DNA of 64,000 nucleotides from Dokdonia sp. Hel_I_53 (lineage in GTDB: Bacteria > Bacteroidota > Bacteroidia > Flavobacteriales > Flavobacteriaceae), in NCBI RefSeq assembly GCF_007827465.1, contig NZ_VISL01000001.1, positions 2,866,001-2,930,000 of the forward strand, read 5' to 3'. The first letter of the stretch is position 1. Every line of letters begins with the position of its first letter. Position numbers and translations under genes: made by a program. The notes beneath the pieces were generated by a model. The model made no database searches, had not been told where the DNA came from, and worked only from the letters and a program-made list of their open reading frames with translations. Shown here piece by piece: positions 18,812-27,905 of this stretch.

Positions 18812-18830
18812 TATAAGATATTTAAAACAT

Positions 18831-18865
18831 AAAAGAGCTTATCATCATGATAAGCTCTTTTTTTA
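18831..18865 (+). terminator. Terminator of pepD
   Basis: AAAAGAGCTTATCAT and ATGATAAGCTCTTTT form a perfect 15-bp inverted repeat followed by further Ts. The A-rich 5' arm makes it potentially bidirectional for the convergent cyclophilin-FKBP gene. Confidence 0.85.
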
Positions 18866-18870
18866 TAAAG

Positions 18871-18898
18871 TTATTTCGCTTTCGCGAAAGCGAAATAA
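18871..18898. repeat. Iterated palindrome copy 7, longest
   Basis: Perfect 28-base palindrome (arms TTATTTCGCTTTCG) between the convergent pepD and cyclophilin-FKBP genes, 5 bases after the pepD terminator. Confidence 0.95.
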
Positions 18899-18903
18899 AA
18901 TAT

Positions 18904-20076
18904 TTATTTTACAATTTCTAGTAATTCCAGTTCGAAGATTAAATCTGCCTTAGGAGGAATGGCACCAGGGTATCCCTGCTCTCCATACCCTAGGTGATAG
19001 GGAATAAATAATGTTGCCTTATCTCCTACAGACATTTGTTGTAAACCTTCTTTAAACCCAGCAATGAGTCTAGCCTCTTGACTGTAAACTGCATCCATAG
19101 GCTTATATTGTCCTGCTGCGAGCTTGCGTTCATCAAGTTTATCGTTTGCACGCGCTACAGATTCCATACTTGTGTCAAACAATTCACCGGTTGTAAAGTA
19201 ACCTGCATAATCTACTTTTACCTTTGCTCCAAGTGCTGGTTTTTGACCTTTTCCTTTTTTATCAAAATGTATTTCTAAACCACTAGGAAGCTTTACAAGG
19301 TCAACACGCTTTGCGTCTAACTCTGCTTTTTTACCTGAAAATTTCTTTGCTTTTTCAGCTTCTTCTTTTATTTGACGCTCTTCATATGCCGCAAGTTCTG
19401 CAGTAAACGTTTCTGCCGCGTTATAATTTGCTACAGCATCCCCTTCACGAATAATGTTTACCTGTTGGATGATTACATCTTCTTTAGGAGTACCAGCACG
19501 AGGGTCTTGCATCTCAACAGCTGCAATACTATCTATTACCTCAAGCCCTTGAATAACACGTCCCCATACTGTATGACAACTAACTCTTGGATTTTCACAA
19601 TTCTTCAACACACCATTTGCGTCATAACCATCTAAGTGAGGAGTTGCTTTATGTGTGATAAAAAACTGACTCCCGTTTGTTCCGTAACCAGAATTTGCCA
19701 TAGATAGAGTTCCTACTGAGTCATGTTTACGATCAGGACTAAGCTCGTCAAAAAATTTGTATCCTGGACCTCCACGACCAGTACCATCTGGATCACCACC
19801 TTGAATCATAAAATCTTTTATAATTCTGTGAAATTTTAATCCGTTATAAAATGGTTTACCTGTAAAAGTAGTATCTGTTAGTGGGTGGGTGCCTTCTGCA
19901 AGTGCCACAAAGTTTGCCACGGTTGCCGGAGCATCTTTGTAAAATAACTCAGCAAGCATTGTTCCCTTATCTGTTACAATCTCTGCATATAAACCTTCTT
20001 CGATATCTGGATATTTATCATTACACGAAAAAAGTGAAAAAATTACTGCAATTAATAACATACTTGTTTTCTTCAT
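18904..20076 (-). CDS. Cyclophilin-FKBP fusion peptidyl-prolyl isomerase, lipoprotein
   Basis: Predicted lipoprotein (lipobox LFSC, Cys18) with two different prolyl-isomerase folds. The cyclophilin domain (about residues 28-210) has FHRIIKDFMIQGGDP and the substrate-groove GTNGSQFFIT; a charged, probably coiled-coil linker (about 220-260) follows; the FKBP domain (about 275-390) has VDYAGYFTTGELFDTS and GYGEQGYPGAIPP. It probably assists folding of exported proteins at the envelope. It is 14 bases downstream of gldI, itself an FKBP-type lipoprotein, so both are likely cotranscribed with nrnA. Confidence 0.93.
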   Translation of the reverse strand: MKKTSMLLIAVIFSLFSCNDKYPDIEEGLYAEIVTDKGTMLAELFYKDAPATVANFVALAEGTHPLTDTTFTGKPFYNGLKFHRIIKDFMIQGGDPDGTGRGGPGYKFFDELSPDRKHDSVGTLSMANSGYGTNGSQFFITHKATPHLDGYDANGVLKNCENPRVSCHTVWGRVIQGLEVIDSIAAVEMQDPRAGTPKEDVIIQQVNIIREGDAVANYNAAETFTAELAAYEERQIKEEAEKAKKFSGKKAELDAKRVDLVKLPSGLEIHFDKKGKGQKPALGAKVKVDYAGYFTTGELFDTSMESVARANDKLDERKLAAGQYKPMDAVYSQEARLIAGFKEGLQQMSVGDKATLFIPYHLGYGEQGYPGAIPPKADLIFELELLEIVK

Positions 20077-20090
20077 TGTTAAGGATTTAA

Positions 20091-20639
20091 TTAATTTTTT
20101 GTTTGGTCTTTGATTTCTAATAATGTGACAGTACTTTGTATTGGTATATTACTACGTATTTTACCGTCTAGCCCGTAATAGCCATAAGCCTTGTGGCTTG
20201 GGAATAAAAAGGTTACAGTCTCTCCTTCTTTCATAAGTTTGAGACCTTCTCGTATTCCAGAAATTAACTCTTGATTACTTTGATCTATTTGAGTAACAGT
20301 ATTTCCTATCTCTTCTTGACTAACGAGTGTTTCACGTTGCAAAGTTGCAATATTGTAATTAAAAAGGACAAGGTCTCCTATTTGAGGAGCACTATTACCT
20401 AGAGTATCTTTTTGAATATAGGTATACCAAAATCCATTTGGCGAGGATTCATATACTTTAGAAGTATCTTTTTTTATAAGATTTAGAATTGCTTTTTCCT
20501 CTTGAGCAATTAAATCTTTATTTCGTTGTACAGATTTATTTATGTAGGAGCCAGATTTCTGAGAAACGGGCTCTCTTGCAACTTGATCAGCACAAGAAGT
20601 AAAAAATATGAAACATATAAAAATTAGTATTCTCATCAT
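20091..20639 (-). CDS. gldI: Gliding motility lipoprotein GldI (FKBP-type PPIase)
   Basis: GldI is required for gliding motility in Flavobacterium johnsoniae and is thought to help fold gliding/type IX secretion proteins. The 182-residue product has a lipoprotein signal (FTSC, Cys16), a helical segment, and an FKBP domain (about 85-178) with IGDLVLFNYNI, LISGIREGLKLMKEGE and YGYYGLDGKIRSNIP. The context nrnA-gldI is as in other flavobacteria. Its start overlaps the nrnA stop by 4 bases. The start could be either of the first two Met codons. Confidence 0.9.
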   Translation of the reverse strand: MMRILIFICFIFFTSCADQVAREPVSQKSGSYINKSVQRNKDLIAQEEKAILNLIKKDTSKVYESSPNGFWYTYIQKDTLGNSAPQIGDLVLFNYNIATLQRETLVSQEEIGNTVTQIDQSNQELISGIREGLKLMKEGETVTFLFPSHKAYGYYGLDGKIRSNIPIQSTVTLLEIKDQTKN

Positions 20640-21649
20640 GTAAGCTGTTCTTTATATCTAGGTAGTAACGTTTTGAAATGAGCAACAGTCTCTTGAAGTC
20701 CCAAATCACTTTTTCCACCAGCTGCGTTGGTGTGGCCGCCACCTTGATAATGGGTTCTGGCAAACTCATTTACAGAAAATGTACCTTTTGATCTTAACGA
20801 CATTTTAATGATAGAGTCAGATAAATTTTCTATAAATATAACAGCAAATATAATACCTTGTAGTGATAAGCAATAATTTACAAAACCCTCTGTGTCGCCT
20901 TTTTGAAAATTGTGATCATCAAGTTCTTTTTGAGACATGGTTATATATGCAGTACGGTACTCTTTTAAAACGACTAGATTGTTTAGAGCAACACCTAATA
21001 GCTGTAATTTAGATTCACTATTTGTGTCGTAAATTTTCTCATGGATTTTTGAATTCTCAGCTCCCTTATCAATTAATGACGCTATAACCCGATGGGTGGT
21101 TGCCGTGGTTGAAGGAAATCTAAAAGATCCGGTATCTGTCATAATACCTGTATAAAGACAACTAGCCATTTCAGAATCAATCATATCTTGATCTCCTAAG
21201 GCTTTGATAAAATGAAATACCATCTCACAAGTACTAGACATGGCAGTATCACTATAAGTGACAATAGCATAGTCTGCGGGCTGCTGGTGATGGTCTATCA
21301 TTACAAAGGGCGCCTTTACCTGTTCTAATTCATTCTGCAAATCACCAGTACGGGAAAAATGATTAAAGTCGAGTGTAAAAACAAGGTCTGCATTTAAGAT
21401 GATTTCTTGAGCAATTTCAATATCACGATTGTAATTAACCGCTTGATCATTACCTGGAAGCCATTGTAAGAAATGCGGGTATTCATTAGGTGATACAACA
21501 GTTGCTTTATGCCCTTTTTTATTGAGATAGCTAGCAAGAGCAAGAGTACTACCCATGGCATCTCCATCTGGGTTTTTATGTGGTATGATAGCAATGTTTT
21601 TTGAGCCACTTAGTAGGCTTTTTGACATTGCAATTTGTTCTTCATTCAT
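20636..21649 (-). CDS. nrnA: DHH/DHHA1 phosphoesterase, NrnA (oligoribonuclease/pAp phosphatase)
   Basis: Mn-dependent enzyme degrading nanoRNA and 3'-phosphoadenosine 5'-phosphate. The 337-residue product has motif I HKNPDGDAMGS (about 24-34), motif II TLDFNHFSR, the DHH signature MIDHHQQP, and the C-terminal DHHA1 GGGHTNAAGG. Normal length. It heads the nrnA-gldI-PPIase run and is divergent from ndk with 233 bases between. Confidence 0.92.
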   Translation of the reverse strand: MNEEQIAMSKSLLSGSKNIAIIPHKNPDGDAMGSTLALASYLNKKGHKATVVSPNEYPHFLQWLPGNDQAVNYNRDIEIAQEIILNADLVFTLDFNHFSRTGDLQNELEQVKAPFVMIDHHQQPADYAIVTYSDTAMSSTCEMVFHFIKALGDQDMIDSEMASCLYTGIMTDTGSFRFPSTTATTHRVIASLIDKGAENSKIHEKIYDTNSESKLQLLGVALNNLVVLKEYRTAYITMSQKELDDHNFQKGDTEGFVNYCLSLQGIIFAVIFIENLSDSIIKMSLRSKGTFSVNEFARTHYQGGGHTNAAGGKSDLGLQETVAHFKTLLPRYKEQLT

Positions 21650-21733
21650 AAGTGGCGAATATACGATTTATCGCTTGCTTGGTTTTGGCTTGTTATCAAA
21701 TATTTAGTAATTTAAATCTGATTAAACTTAATG

Positions 21734-21763
21734 TTGTCATAATATAGAAAAACTGTATTTTTG
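21734..21763 (+). promoter_or_regulatory. Promoter of ndk
   Basis: TTG at 21734-21736 and TATTTTTG at 21756-21763 are exactly 19 bases apart, the Bacteroidota sigma-A arrangement. The sequence after the -7 box, CACCCG, recurs at rRNA promoter P3. The start codon is about 120 bases downstream. Confidence 0.8.
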
Positions 21764-21882
21764 CACCCGATTTCAAGAAAGATTATCTTGCTTTCGCCAA
21801 AATTTAAATTGAATTTACTAATTGAGTCTCAAATTTATAGGCACTCATAAAATCTAGGTACTTTTATTAGGTATTATCCAGT

Positions 21883-22302
21883 ATGGCAACAAACAGAACT
21901 TTTACAATGATTAAGCCTGATGGCGTTGAGAACGGACACATCGGAGCAATTTTAGAAAAAATTACTGCAAGCGGTTTTCGTATTGTAGCAATGAAACTTA
22001 CGCAAATGACTAAAGCAGATGCAGAGGAGTTTTATGGAGTACACAGTGAGCGTCCATTTTTTGGTGAGCTTGTAGAATTTATGACACGTGGTCCTATCGT
22101 TGCTGCAATATTAGAAAAAGAAAATGCAGTTGCAGATTTCCGTACATTGATTGGAGCAACAAATCCAGCAGATGCAGCAGAAGGAACAATTCGTGCATTA
22201 TATGCAGCTTCTGTGGGAGAAAATGCAGTACATGGATCTGATAGTGATGAGAACGCAGCTATTGAAGGTGCTTTCCATTTTTCTGGACGTGAGATTTTTT
22301 AA
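21883..22302 (+). CDS. ndk: Nucleoside diphosphate kinase
   Basis: Transfers the gamma phosphate of ATP to nucleoside diphosphates via a phosphohistidine. The 139-residue product has [13 protein letters not shown] at the N terminus, the Kpn-loop [12 protein letters not shown], and the active-site segment [12 protein letters not shown] with His117. Full length. Own promoter upstream and a strong hairpin terminator downstream, so it is probably monocistronic. Divergent from nrnA. Confidence 0.97.
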   Translation: MATNRTFTMIKPDGVENGHIGAILEKITASGFRIVAMKLTQMTKADAEEFYGVHSERPFFGELVEFMTRGPIVAAILEKENAVADFRTLIGATNPADAAEGTIRALYAASVGENAVHGSDSDENAAIEGAFHFSGREIF

Positions 22303-22354
22303 TAAAGGTCTAAACAACTTTTGATATCCTTATAATAGTAAGGACATAAATTTT

Positions 22355-22386
22355 AAAAGCCTTTCCTTTTTGGAAAGGCTTTTTTG
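22355..22386 (+). terminator. Terminator of ndk
   Basis: AAAAGCCTTTCC and GGAAAGGCTTTT form a 12-bp perfect stem with a T5 loop, followed by Ts. Confidence 0.9.
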
Positions 22387-22538
22387 TTACGCTAAACTCT
22401 TAATTCTTTTTAAAATAGGTCAATTTTAGAAGTGATGGTAGAGATGCTATTAGTCAGTAGTTTATGTAATAAAATATGATTAAAATTTTACAATAACTAT
22501 ATATTAATGTATTGTATAATTTATTCATAAATAATACC

Positions 22539-22546
22539 TACTTTTG
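22539..22546 (+). promoter_or_regulatory. Flavobacterial -7 box of typA
   Basis: TACTTTTG followed by CACCGCTT, 34 bases upstream of the typA ATG. The nearest TTG upstream (22512-22514) leaves a 24-base spacer, longer than usual, so the -33 element is uncertain. Confidence 0.6.
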
Positions 22547-22580
22547 CACCGCTTAAAATAAGGCATTAATACAACCCATT

Positions 22581-24377
22581 ATGGACGTAAGGAATATCGC
22601 GATTATCGCCCACGTAGACCACGGTAAGACAACCTTGGTTGACAAAATTATGTATCACTGTGAAACCTTTAGAGAAAATGAATCTAAAGGAGAACTTATA
22701 TTAGATAATAATGATCTTGAGCGTGAGCGTGGGATTACCATTACTTCTAAGAATGTTTCTGTAATGTACAAAGGAACAAAGATTAATATTATAGACACTC
22801 CTGGTCACGCCGATTTTGGTGGAGAAGTAGAGCGTGTACTTAATATGGCAGATGGTGTTTGTCTTCTTGTTGATGCTTTTGAAGGACCAATGCCACAAAC
22901 ACGCTTTGTTTTGCAAAAAGCTATTGACTTAGGACTTAAGCCTTGTGTGGTTGTTAATAAGGTAGATAAAGAAAATTGTACACCTGAGGAGGTACATGAA
23001 AAGGTTTTTGACCTAATGTTTGAATTAGGAGCAGAAGAATGGCAGTTAGATTTTCCAACAGTTTATGGTTCAGCTAAGAATAACTGGATGTCAGACGATT
23101 GGAAAAAAGAGACAGATTCTATTGAGCCTCTTTTAGAAATGGTAATGGAGCACATCCCTGCACCAAAAATAGAAGAAGGTAATACACAAATGCTTATTAC
23201 TTCTCTTGACTTCTCTTCTTTTACTGGTCGTATTGCGATAGGTAGATTAAATCGTGGAGAGCTTAAAGAGGGCATGCAAGTTTCATTAGTAAAACGTGAT
23301 GGAACAATTAAGAAAACAAGAATTAAAGAATTACATATTTTTGACGGTTTAGGTCGTGTGAAAGTTGAAAGTGTTCAAGCTGGAGATATTTGTGCAATAG
23401 TAGGTCTTGAAGGTTTTGAAATAGGTGATACCGTTGCCGATTTTGAAAATCCAGAAGGGCTCGCAACCATAGATATTGATGAGCCTACTATGAGTATGCT
23501 TTTTTCAATTAATGATTCACCATTTTTTGGAAAAGATGGAAAATTTGTTACTTCACGTCATATTAAAGAGCGCTTAACTAAAGAATTAGAAAAGAATCTT
23601 GCCCTTCGTGTTAATGATACAGATAGTGCAGATAAATTTTTAGTTTATGGTCGTGGTGTCATGCACTTGTCTGTTTTAATTGAGACAATGCGTCGTGAAG
23701 GGTATGAACTTCAAATAGGTCAGCCTCAAGTTATCATTAAGGAGATTGACGGGGTAAAGTGCGAGCCTATTGAAGAACTCACAATTGATCTTCCAGAAAG
23801 TGTATCTGGTAGAGCAGTAGAGTTTGTTACTATGCGTAAAGGAGAAATGCTTTCAATGGAGGCTAAAGGTGACCGTATGGTGATTGAATTTTTAATTCCA
23901 TCTAGAGGAATTATTGGTTTACGTAACCAACTTCTCACTGCAACTGCAGGTGAAGCAATAATGGCTCACCGTTTTAAAGAATACCAGCCATTTAAAGGAG
24001 ATATTCCAGGACGTATTTCTGGATCATTAGTTTCTATGGAAAACGGAACAGCAATACCTTACTCAATTGATAAACTTCAAGATAGAGGTAAGTTTTTCGT
24101 ATCCCCAGGAGAAGATATTTATGAAGGTCAAGTAATTGGTGAGAATTCTCGTCAAGATGACATGAATATAAATATTACCAAAGCTAAGAAGCAGTCTAAC
24201 GTACGTTCATCTGGTGCAGATGATAAAGCAAAGATTGTTCCTGCTATAAAATTCTCATTAGAGGAAGCATTGGAATATATTCAAAAGGATGAGTATGTTG
24301 AAGTTACACCTAATCACTTAAGATTACGTAAGATATACCTCAAAGAAGTTGATCGTAAGCGTAATAAAATTGCTTAA
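22581..24377 (+). CDS. typA: Ribosome-associated GTPase TypA/BipA
   Basis: Translational GTPase involved in 50S assembly and stress adaptation. The 598-residue product shows G1 AHVDHGKTTLVDKI (residues 10-23), the switch I region RERGITI, G3 DTPGHADFGGEV (about 73-84), G4 NKVDKE (about 128), EF-Tu domain 2, the EF-G-like domains, and the BipA-specific C-terminal domain ending in TPNHLRLRKIYL. It has its own -7 box and a perfect hairpin terminator. Confidence 0.97.
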   Translation: MDVRNIAIIAHVDHGKTTLVDKIMYHCETFRENESKGELILDNNDLERERGITITSKNVSVMYKGTKINIIDTPGHADFGGEVERVLNMADGVCLLVDAFEGPMPQTRFVLQKAIDLGLKPCVVVNKVDKENCTPEEVHEKVFDLMFELGAEEWQLDFPTVYGSAKNNWMSDDWKKETDSIEPLLEMVMEHIPAPKIEEGNTQMLITSLDFSSFTGRIAIGRLNRGELKEGMQVSLVKRDGTIKKTRIKELHIFDGLGRVKVESVQAGDICAIVGLEGFEIGDTVADFENPEGLATIDIDEPTMSMLFSINDSPFFGKDGKFVTSRHIKERLTKELEKNLALRVNDTDSADKFLVYGRGVMHLSVLIETMRREGYELQIGQPQVIIKEIDGVKCEPIEELTIDLPESVSGRAVEFVTMRKGEMLSMEAKGDRMVIEFLIPSRGIIGLRNQLLTATAGEAIMAHRFKEYQPFKGDIPGRISGSLVSMENGTAIPYSIDKLQDRGKFFVSPGEDIYEGQVIGENSRQDDMNINITKAKKQSNVRSSGADDKAKIVPAIKFSLEEALEYIQKDEYVEVTPNHLRLRKIYLKEVDRKRNKIA

Positions 24378-24404
24378 TAAAAGTAACTTCTTTATATAAT
24401 TTAG

Positions 24405-24433
24405 AACCCCACTCGAGTAGAGTGGGGTTTTTC
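24405..24433 (+). terminator. Terminator of typA
   Basis: AACCCCACTC and GAGTGGGGTT form a 10-bp GC-rich stem with a GAGTA loop, followed by TTTT. Confidence 0.9.
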
Positions 24434-24499
24434 GTTTGTAGCCAGAGTATTTTTCTAGGTTATAATATTCTGCTTTGAGAATACATACTATATTGTAGA

Positions 24500-25510
24500 T
24501 TGTATTATTTTAGAGTCACCATTATTAAAAACATTAAAATCTATACCGTTAATAAATATTCAAGTCGCGATAAACAAGATTGGGATAATTTTATCTCAAA
24601 CTCAAGAAATGCTACATTTTTACATTATCGTGATTTTATGGAGTATCACTCCGATAGATTTGACGATCATTCACTAGTTGTAAAGAAAAAAGGTAGTATA
24701 ATCGCGGTTATGCCAGCAAATATCATGGACAACACATTATACAGTCATCGGGGTTTGACTTATGGTGGACTCCTGCTTTCGCGAAAGCAAAAACTTAAAG
24801 ATGTTTTAGAAATTTTCTTGCAGGTTTTAAATTACCTATCTGAAATACAAATCTCTACGCTAAAGGTGAAGTTAGTTCCTTCATTCTACGCTCAAGAAGC
24901 TAGTTCAGAACTTCAATATCTAATGCAGTTAGTAAATGCAGAATGTGTCAAAGTAGAAACTGCTTCAGTGATAGACTATAGAAACACGTTTTCCATACAA
25001 ACTAATAGGATAGAGGGTGTGAAAAAAGCCGACTCAAATGGGCTATTACTAATTGAAGAAAATAACTTTGGTGAATTTTGGAGTAAAATTTTAATTCCTA
25101 ACCTTAAGCAAAGATTTCAAGCAAAACCAACTCACAGCCTAGAAGAAATTCAACGGCTCAGTGAACGCTTTCCTAAACATATTAGACAATTTAACGTTTA
25201 CCATGATAATAAGCTTGTAGGTGGCGCAACTATATTTGAAACTAAAACAACCGCACACGTTCAATATATTTCTGGAAATGATGATAAACAAAAATTAGGA
25301 ACCCTGGATTATCTCTTTCACAATCTGATTACAGAAATTTTTGCGCATAAATGGTATTTTGATTTTGGAACATCAAACGAAAATAATGGGAAGCAGATTA
25401 ATGCCGGTCTCACGTACTGGAAAGAAAGTTTTGGTGCTAGAACTATGCTTCAATATCAATATGCAGTACAGACCAAGAATCACTCACTTCTAAATAATGT
25501 GTTGGTATGA
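24500..25510 (+). CDS. FemAB-like/GNAT-fold protein of the polysaccharide cluster
   Basis: Acyltransferase-like protein related to the FemAB (peptidyl-transferase) branch of the GNAT superfamily, commonly found in surface-polysaccharide gene clusters of Bacteroidota. Visible features: NATFLHYRDFMEYHSDRFDDHSL near the N terminus, RGLTYGGLLLSRKQ, and YFDFGTSNENNGKQINAGLTYWKESFGAR near the C terminus. Only a TTG at 24500 gives a conventional start; family-like sequence seems to begin at I12-KIYTVNKYS, encoded from ATT at 24533. A palindrome copy at 24774-24789 encodes LSRKQ. Its end overlaps the aminotransferase start by 4 bases. Substrate unknown. Confidence 0.75.
   Translation: MYYFRVTIIKNIKIYTVNKYSSRDKQDWDNFISNSRNATFLHYRDFMEYHSDRFDDHSLVVKKKGSIIAVMPANIMDNTLYSHRGLTYGGLLLSRKQKLKDVLEIFLQVLNYLSEIQISTLKVKLVPSFYAQEASSELQYLMQLVNAECVKVETASVIDYRNTFSIQTNRIEGVKKADSNGLLLIEENNFGEFWSKILIPNLKQRFQAKPTHSLEEIQRLSERFPKHIRQFNVYHDNKLVGGATIFETKTTAHVQYISGNDDKQKLGTLDYLFHNLITEIFAHKWYFDFGTSNENNGKQINAGLTYWKESFGARTMLQYQYAVQTKNHSLLNNVLV
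24774..24789. repeat. Iterated palindrome copy 8
   Basis: TGCTTTCGCGAAAGCA inside the FemAB-like gene, encoding LSRKQ. Confidence 0.95.
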
Positions 25511-26613
25511 TTCCGTTTCTCGATTTAAAAAAATTAAATAAACCTTACCAAGACAATTTCAAATCCTACTTTTCGAGGTTTTTAGACAGTGGCTGGTTTG
25601 TTTTAGGAGAAGAAGTAGAAAATTTTGAAAATGAATATGCTGCATATTGTGGAACTACGCATTGTATAGGCACAGCAAATGGTCTCGATGCATTACGAAT
25701 AATTTTTGAAGGATATAAAATCCTAGGAAAAATTAAAGCTGGAGATCATGTTCTTGTGGCGAGCAATACTTATATCGCAACAATTCTGGCCATAAAGCAA
25801 GCTGGTCTTATTCCAATATTGGTTGAAGCTTCCTTGGAGACATTTAATTTTGACCTTGAAGACTTAAAAAGAAAAATAACAAGCCAGACTAAGGTAATAC
25901 TCCCTACTCATCTGTACGGTTTGCTGGCAGATATGGATAGGGTTTCCGATTTCGCGAAAGCGAACCAACTCTTAATCGTTTCAGACTGCGCCCAGTCTCA
26001 TGGGGCGAGAGACAAGCATGGAAACAGAAGCGGATCACTTGCTCATGCTGCTGCACATAGCTTTTATCCAACCAAAAATCTAGGGGCACTAGGAGACGGC
26101 GGTGCTGTGACAACCAGCGATGAGCAACTTGCTAAAATAATATCTCAGTATCGTAATTATGGTTTTAGAAAACGATATGTGGCGCAATACGCTGGAGTAA
26201 ATTCCCGCTTAGATGAACTACAAGCGGGTTTTTTGAGAATTAAACTCAAAGATCTTGATGCTCTTAATCAGAAACGTAAAGCCATCGCCATGCGATATTT
26301 CTCTGAAATTGACAATGAACACATTATTTTATCAAAATACAATGAAAAGGAAGATCATGTTTTCCATTTATTTGTAGTGCGCTGTAAACATCGTGATTTG
26401 TTGCAAGAATATTTGAGCAAAAGAAAAATCACAACTATTATTCACTATCCGGTTCCTCCTCATAAGCAAGAAGCACTCTCAGAATTGAATGGATTATCGT
26501 TTCCAGTTTGTGAGCAAATACACGATGAGGTATTGAGTATTTCTACAGATCCAAATCTAACACAAGCAGAAGTCTCGACAATAATTAATGCTTTAAAAGA
26601 ATTTACATGCTAG
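25507..26613 (+). CDS. DegT/DnrJ/EryC1-family sugar aminotransferase, FdtB-like
   Basis: PLP-dependent transaminase acting on a dTDP-keto-deoxysugar. The 368-residue product has the fold-type I layout, N-terminal IPFLDLKK, the SDCAQSHGA motif with the PLP-ring Asp160, and the PLP lysine K190 in FYPTKNLGALGDGGA. The closest functional group appears to be FdtB/QdtB (3-amino-3,6-dideoxyhexose formation), supported by the FdtA-type ketoisomerase gene at 30669 in the same cluster. A palindrome copy at 25950-25959 encodes DFAKA. It overlaps both neighbours by a few bases. The exact sugar is inference. Confidence 0.87.
   Translation: MIPFLDLKKLNKPYQDNFKSYFSRFLDSGWFVLGEEVENFENEYAAYCGTTHCIGTANGLDALRIIFEGYKILGKIKAGDHVLVASNTYIATILAIKQAGLIPILVEASLETFNFDLEDLKRKITSQTKVILPTHLYGLLADMDRVSDFAKANQLLIVSDCAQSHGARDKHGNRSGSLAHAAAHSFYPTKNLGALGDGGAVTTSDEQLAKIISQYRNYGFRKRYVAQYAGVNSRLDELQAGFLRIKLKDLDALNQKRKAIAMRYFSEIDNEHIILSKYNEKEDHVFHLFVVRCKHRDLLQEYLSKRKITTIIHYPVPPHKQEALSELNGLSFPVCEQIHDEVLSISTDPNLTQAEVSTIINALKEFTC
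25950..25959. repeat. Iterated palindrome copy 9
   Basis: Core only, inside the FdtB-like gene, encoding FAK in DFAKA. Confidence 0.95.
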
Positions 26614-27905
26614 GGAAACTGCGACAAAGTTTTGCTAGTAACGTATTATTAAAGGTTACTTCTCTCAACAGTATTGCTGTTTTTATTCAAATTATTGGAG
26701 GGTTAATTACTTCAAAACTAATTGCTATTTATTTAGGAGAACGTGGAATGGCATTACTTGGCTATTTGCGTAATTTTCTTACGAGTACTCAAGCTGTAGG
26801 AAGTCTAGGCTACACAAATGGAATTGTAAAATATGTGGCTTCTAAAGAAGAAGATCATCTTTTTAGAAGATTGATTTCTACAGCTATCATATCAAGTGTG
26901 TTCATATCTGTAGTACTAGCGATAATATTATATGTAGGTTCAGATTTTTGGAACGATTACATTTTTGATGGAGAGGAGGGCTATTCTTTTGTTTTTAAAA
27001 GTCTTGCAGTAGCAATCCCATTTATTACTATTAATGGAATCTTGATGGCTGTTATTAATGGTCAATCTGCCTATAAAAAAGTAATTTGGATACAGATAGC
27101 TACAAACCTTATGGCGATCGCGATCGCTGTATATTTTATAATCAATTTTGGTATTGAGGGAGCGTTGCAAGCACTAATTATTAGTCCAGCAATTGCCTTG
27201 CTAATCACACTATTTATAATTGGGAAAGAGAGTGCTATTTTAAAAAAAATAACCTTTAACTTTTCTTCTCAAGCCTTTAAAAAATTAAGTTCTTACACTA
27301 TAATGGCTCTGTTTTCAATGGTAGTTTTGCCACTTGTTTATATCGCCATTAGAAATAAAATAGTAGAAGTAGATAACCTGACACAGGCGGGATATTGGGA
27401 TGCGATGTCACGTATTTCTGACTATTATCTAAAATTTGTTGCTACAGTAATGACACTATATATATTACCACAGCTTGCAAAAACAAACTCTATTCAAGGC
27501 TTTAGAAAAGAGATTTTTACTTTTTATAAAACGATTCTACCTATTTTTGGAATAGGGCTCGTGATTATCTTTCTCGCACGTAACTTTATCATACAACTAT
27601 TATTTACTCAAGACTTTTTACCCATGGAAAATTTGTTCAAATGGCAACTGCTAGGAGACTTTTTCAAAGTGGCCTCCATTGTCATTGGGTATCAGATTAT
27701 AGCTAAAAATAATTTAAAGCTATTTTTAATTACTGAAATCATTTCACTCTTAGTAATTTATCTCTCGGGAATGTATTTTGTAAATCATTATGGTTATGAG
27801 GGAGCCAGTATAAGCCATTGTTTGAGCTATTTTGTGCATTTACTAGTATTACTGTTTATATTTAGAAAACCTCTTTTCGGGAAAATCACAGAAGCACGTG
27901 CTTAA
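26607..27905 (+). CDS. O-antigen/lipid-linked oligosaccharide flippase (Wzx family)
   Basis: Polysaccharide transport protein of the MATE/MOP superfamily that flips undecaprenyl-linked repeat units across the inner membrane. The 432 residues form about 12 hydrophobic helices with short loops; the N-terminal VTSLNSIAVFIQIIGGLITSKLIAIYLG helix is typical. Overlaps the aminotransferase by 7 bases and the acyltransferase by 8, indicating a compact operon. Confidence 0.87.
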   Translation: MLGKLRQSFASNVLLKVTSLNSIAVFIQIIGGLITSKLIAIYLGERGMALLGYLRNFLTSTQAVGSLGYTNGIVKYVASKEEDHLFRRLISTAIISSVFISVVLAIILYVGSDFWNDYIFDGEEGYSFVFKSLAVAIPFITINGILMAVINGQSAYKKVIWIQIATNLMAIAIAVYFIINFGIEGALQALIISPAIALLITLFIIGKESAILKKITFNFSSQAFKKLSSYTIMALFSMVVLPLVYIAIRNKIVEVDNLTQAGYWDAMSRISDYYLKFVATVMTLYILPQLAKTNSIQGFRKEIFTFYKTILPIFGIGLVIIFLARNFIIQLLFTQDFLPMENLFKWQLLGDFFKVASIVIGYQIIAKNNLKLFLITEIISLLVIYLSGMYFVNHYGYEGASISHCLSYFVHLLVLLFIFRKPLFGKITEARA

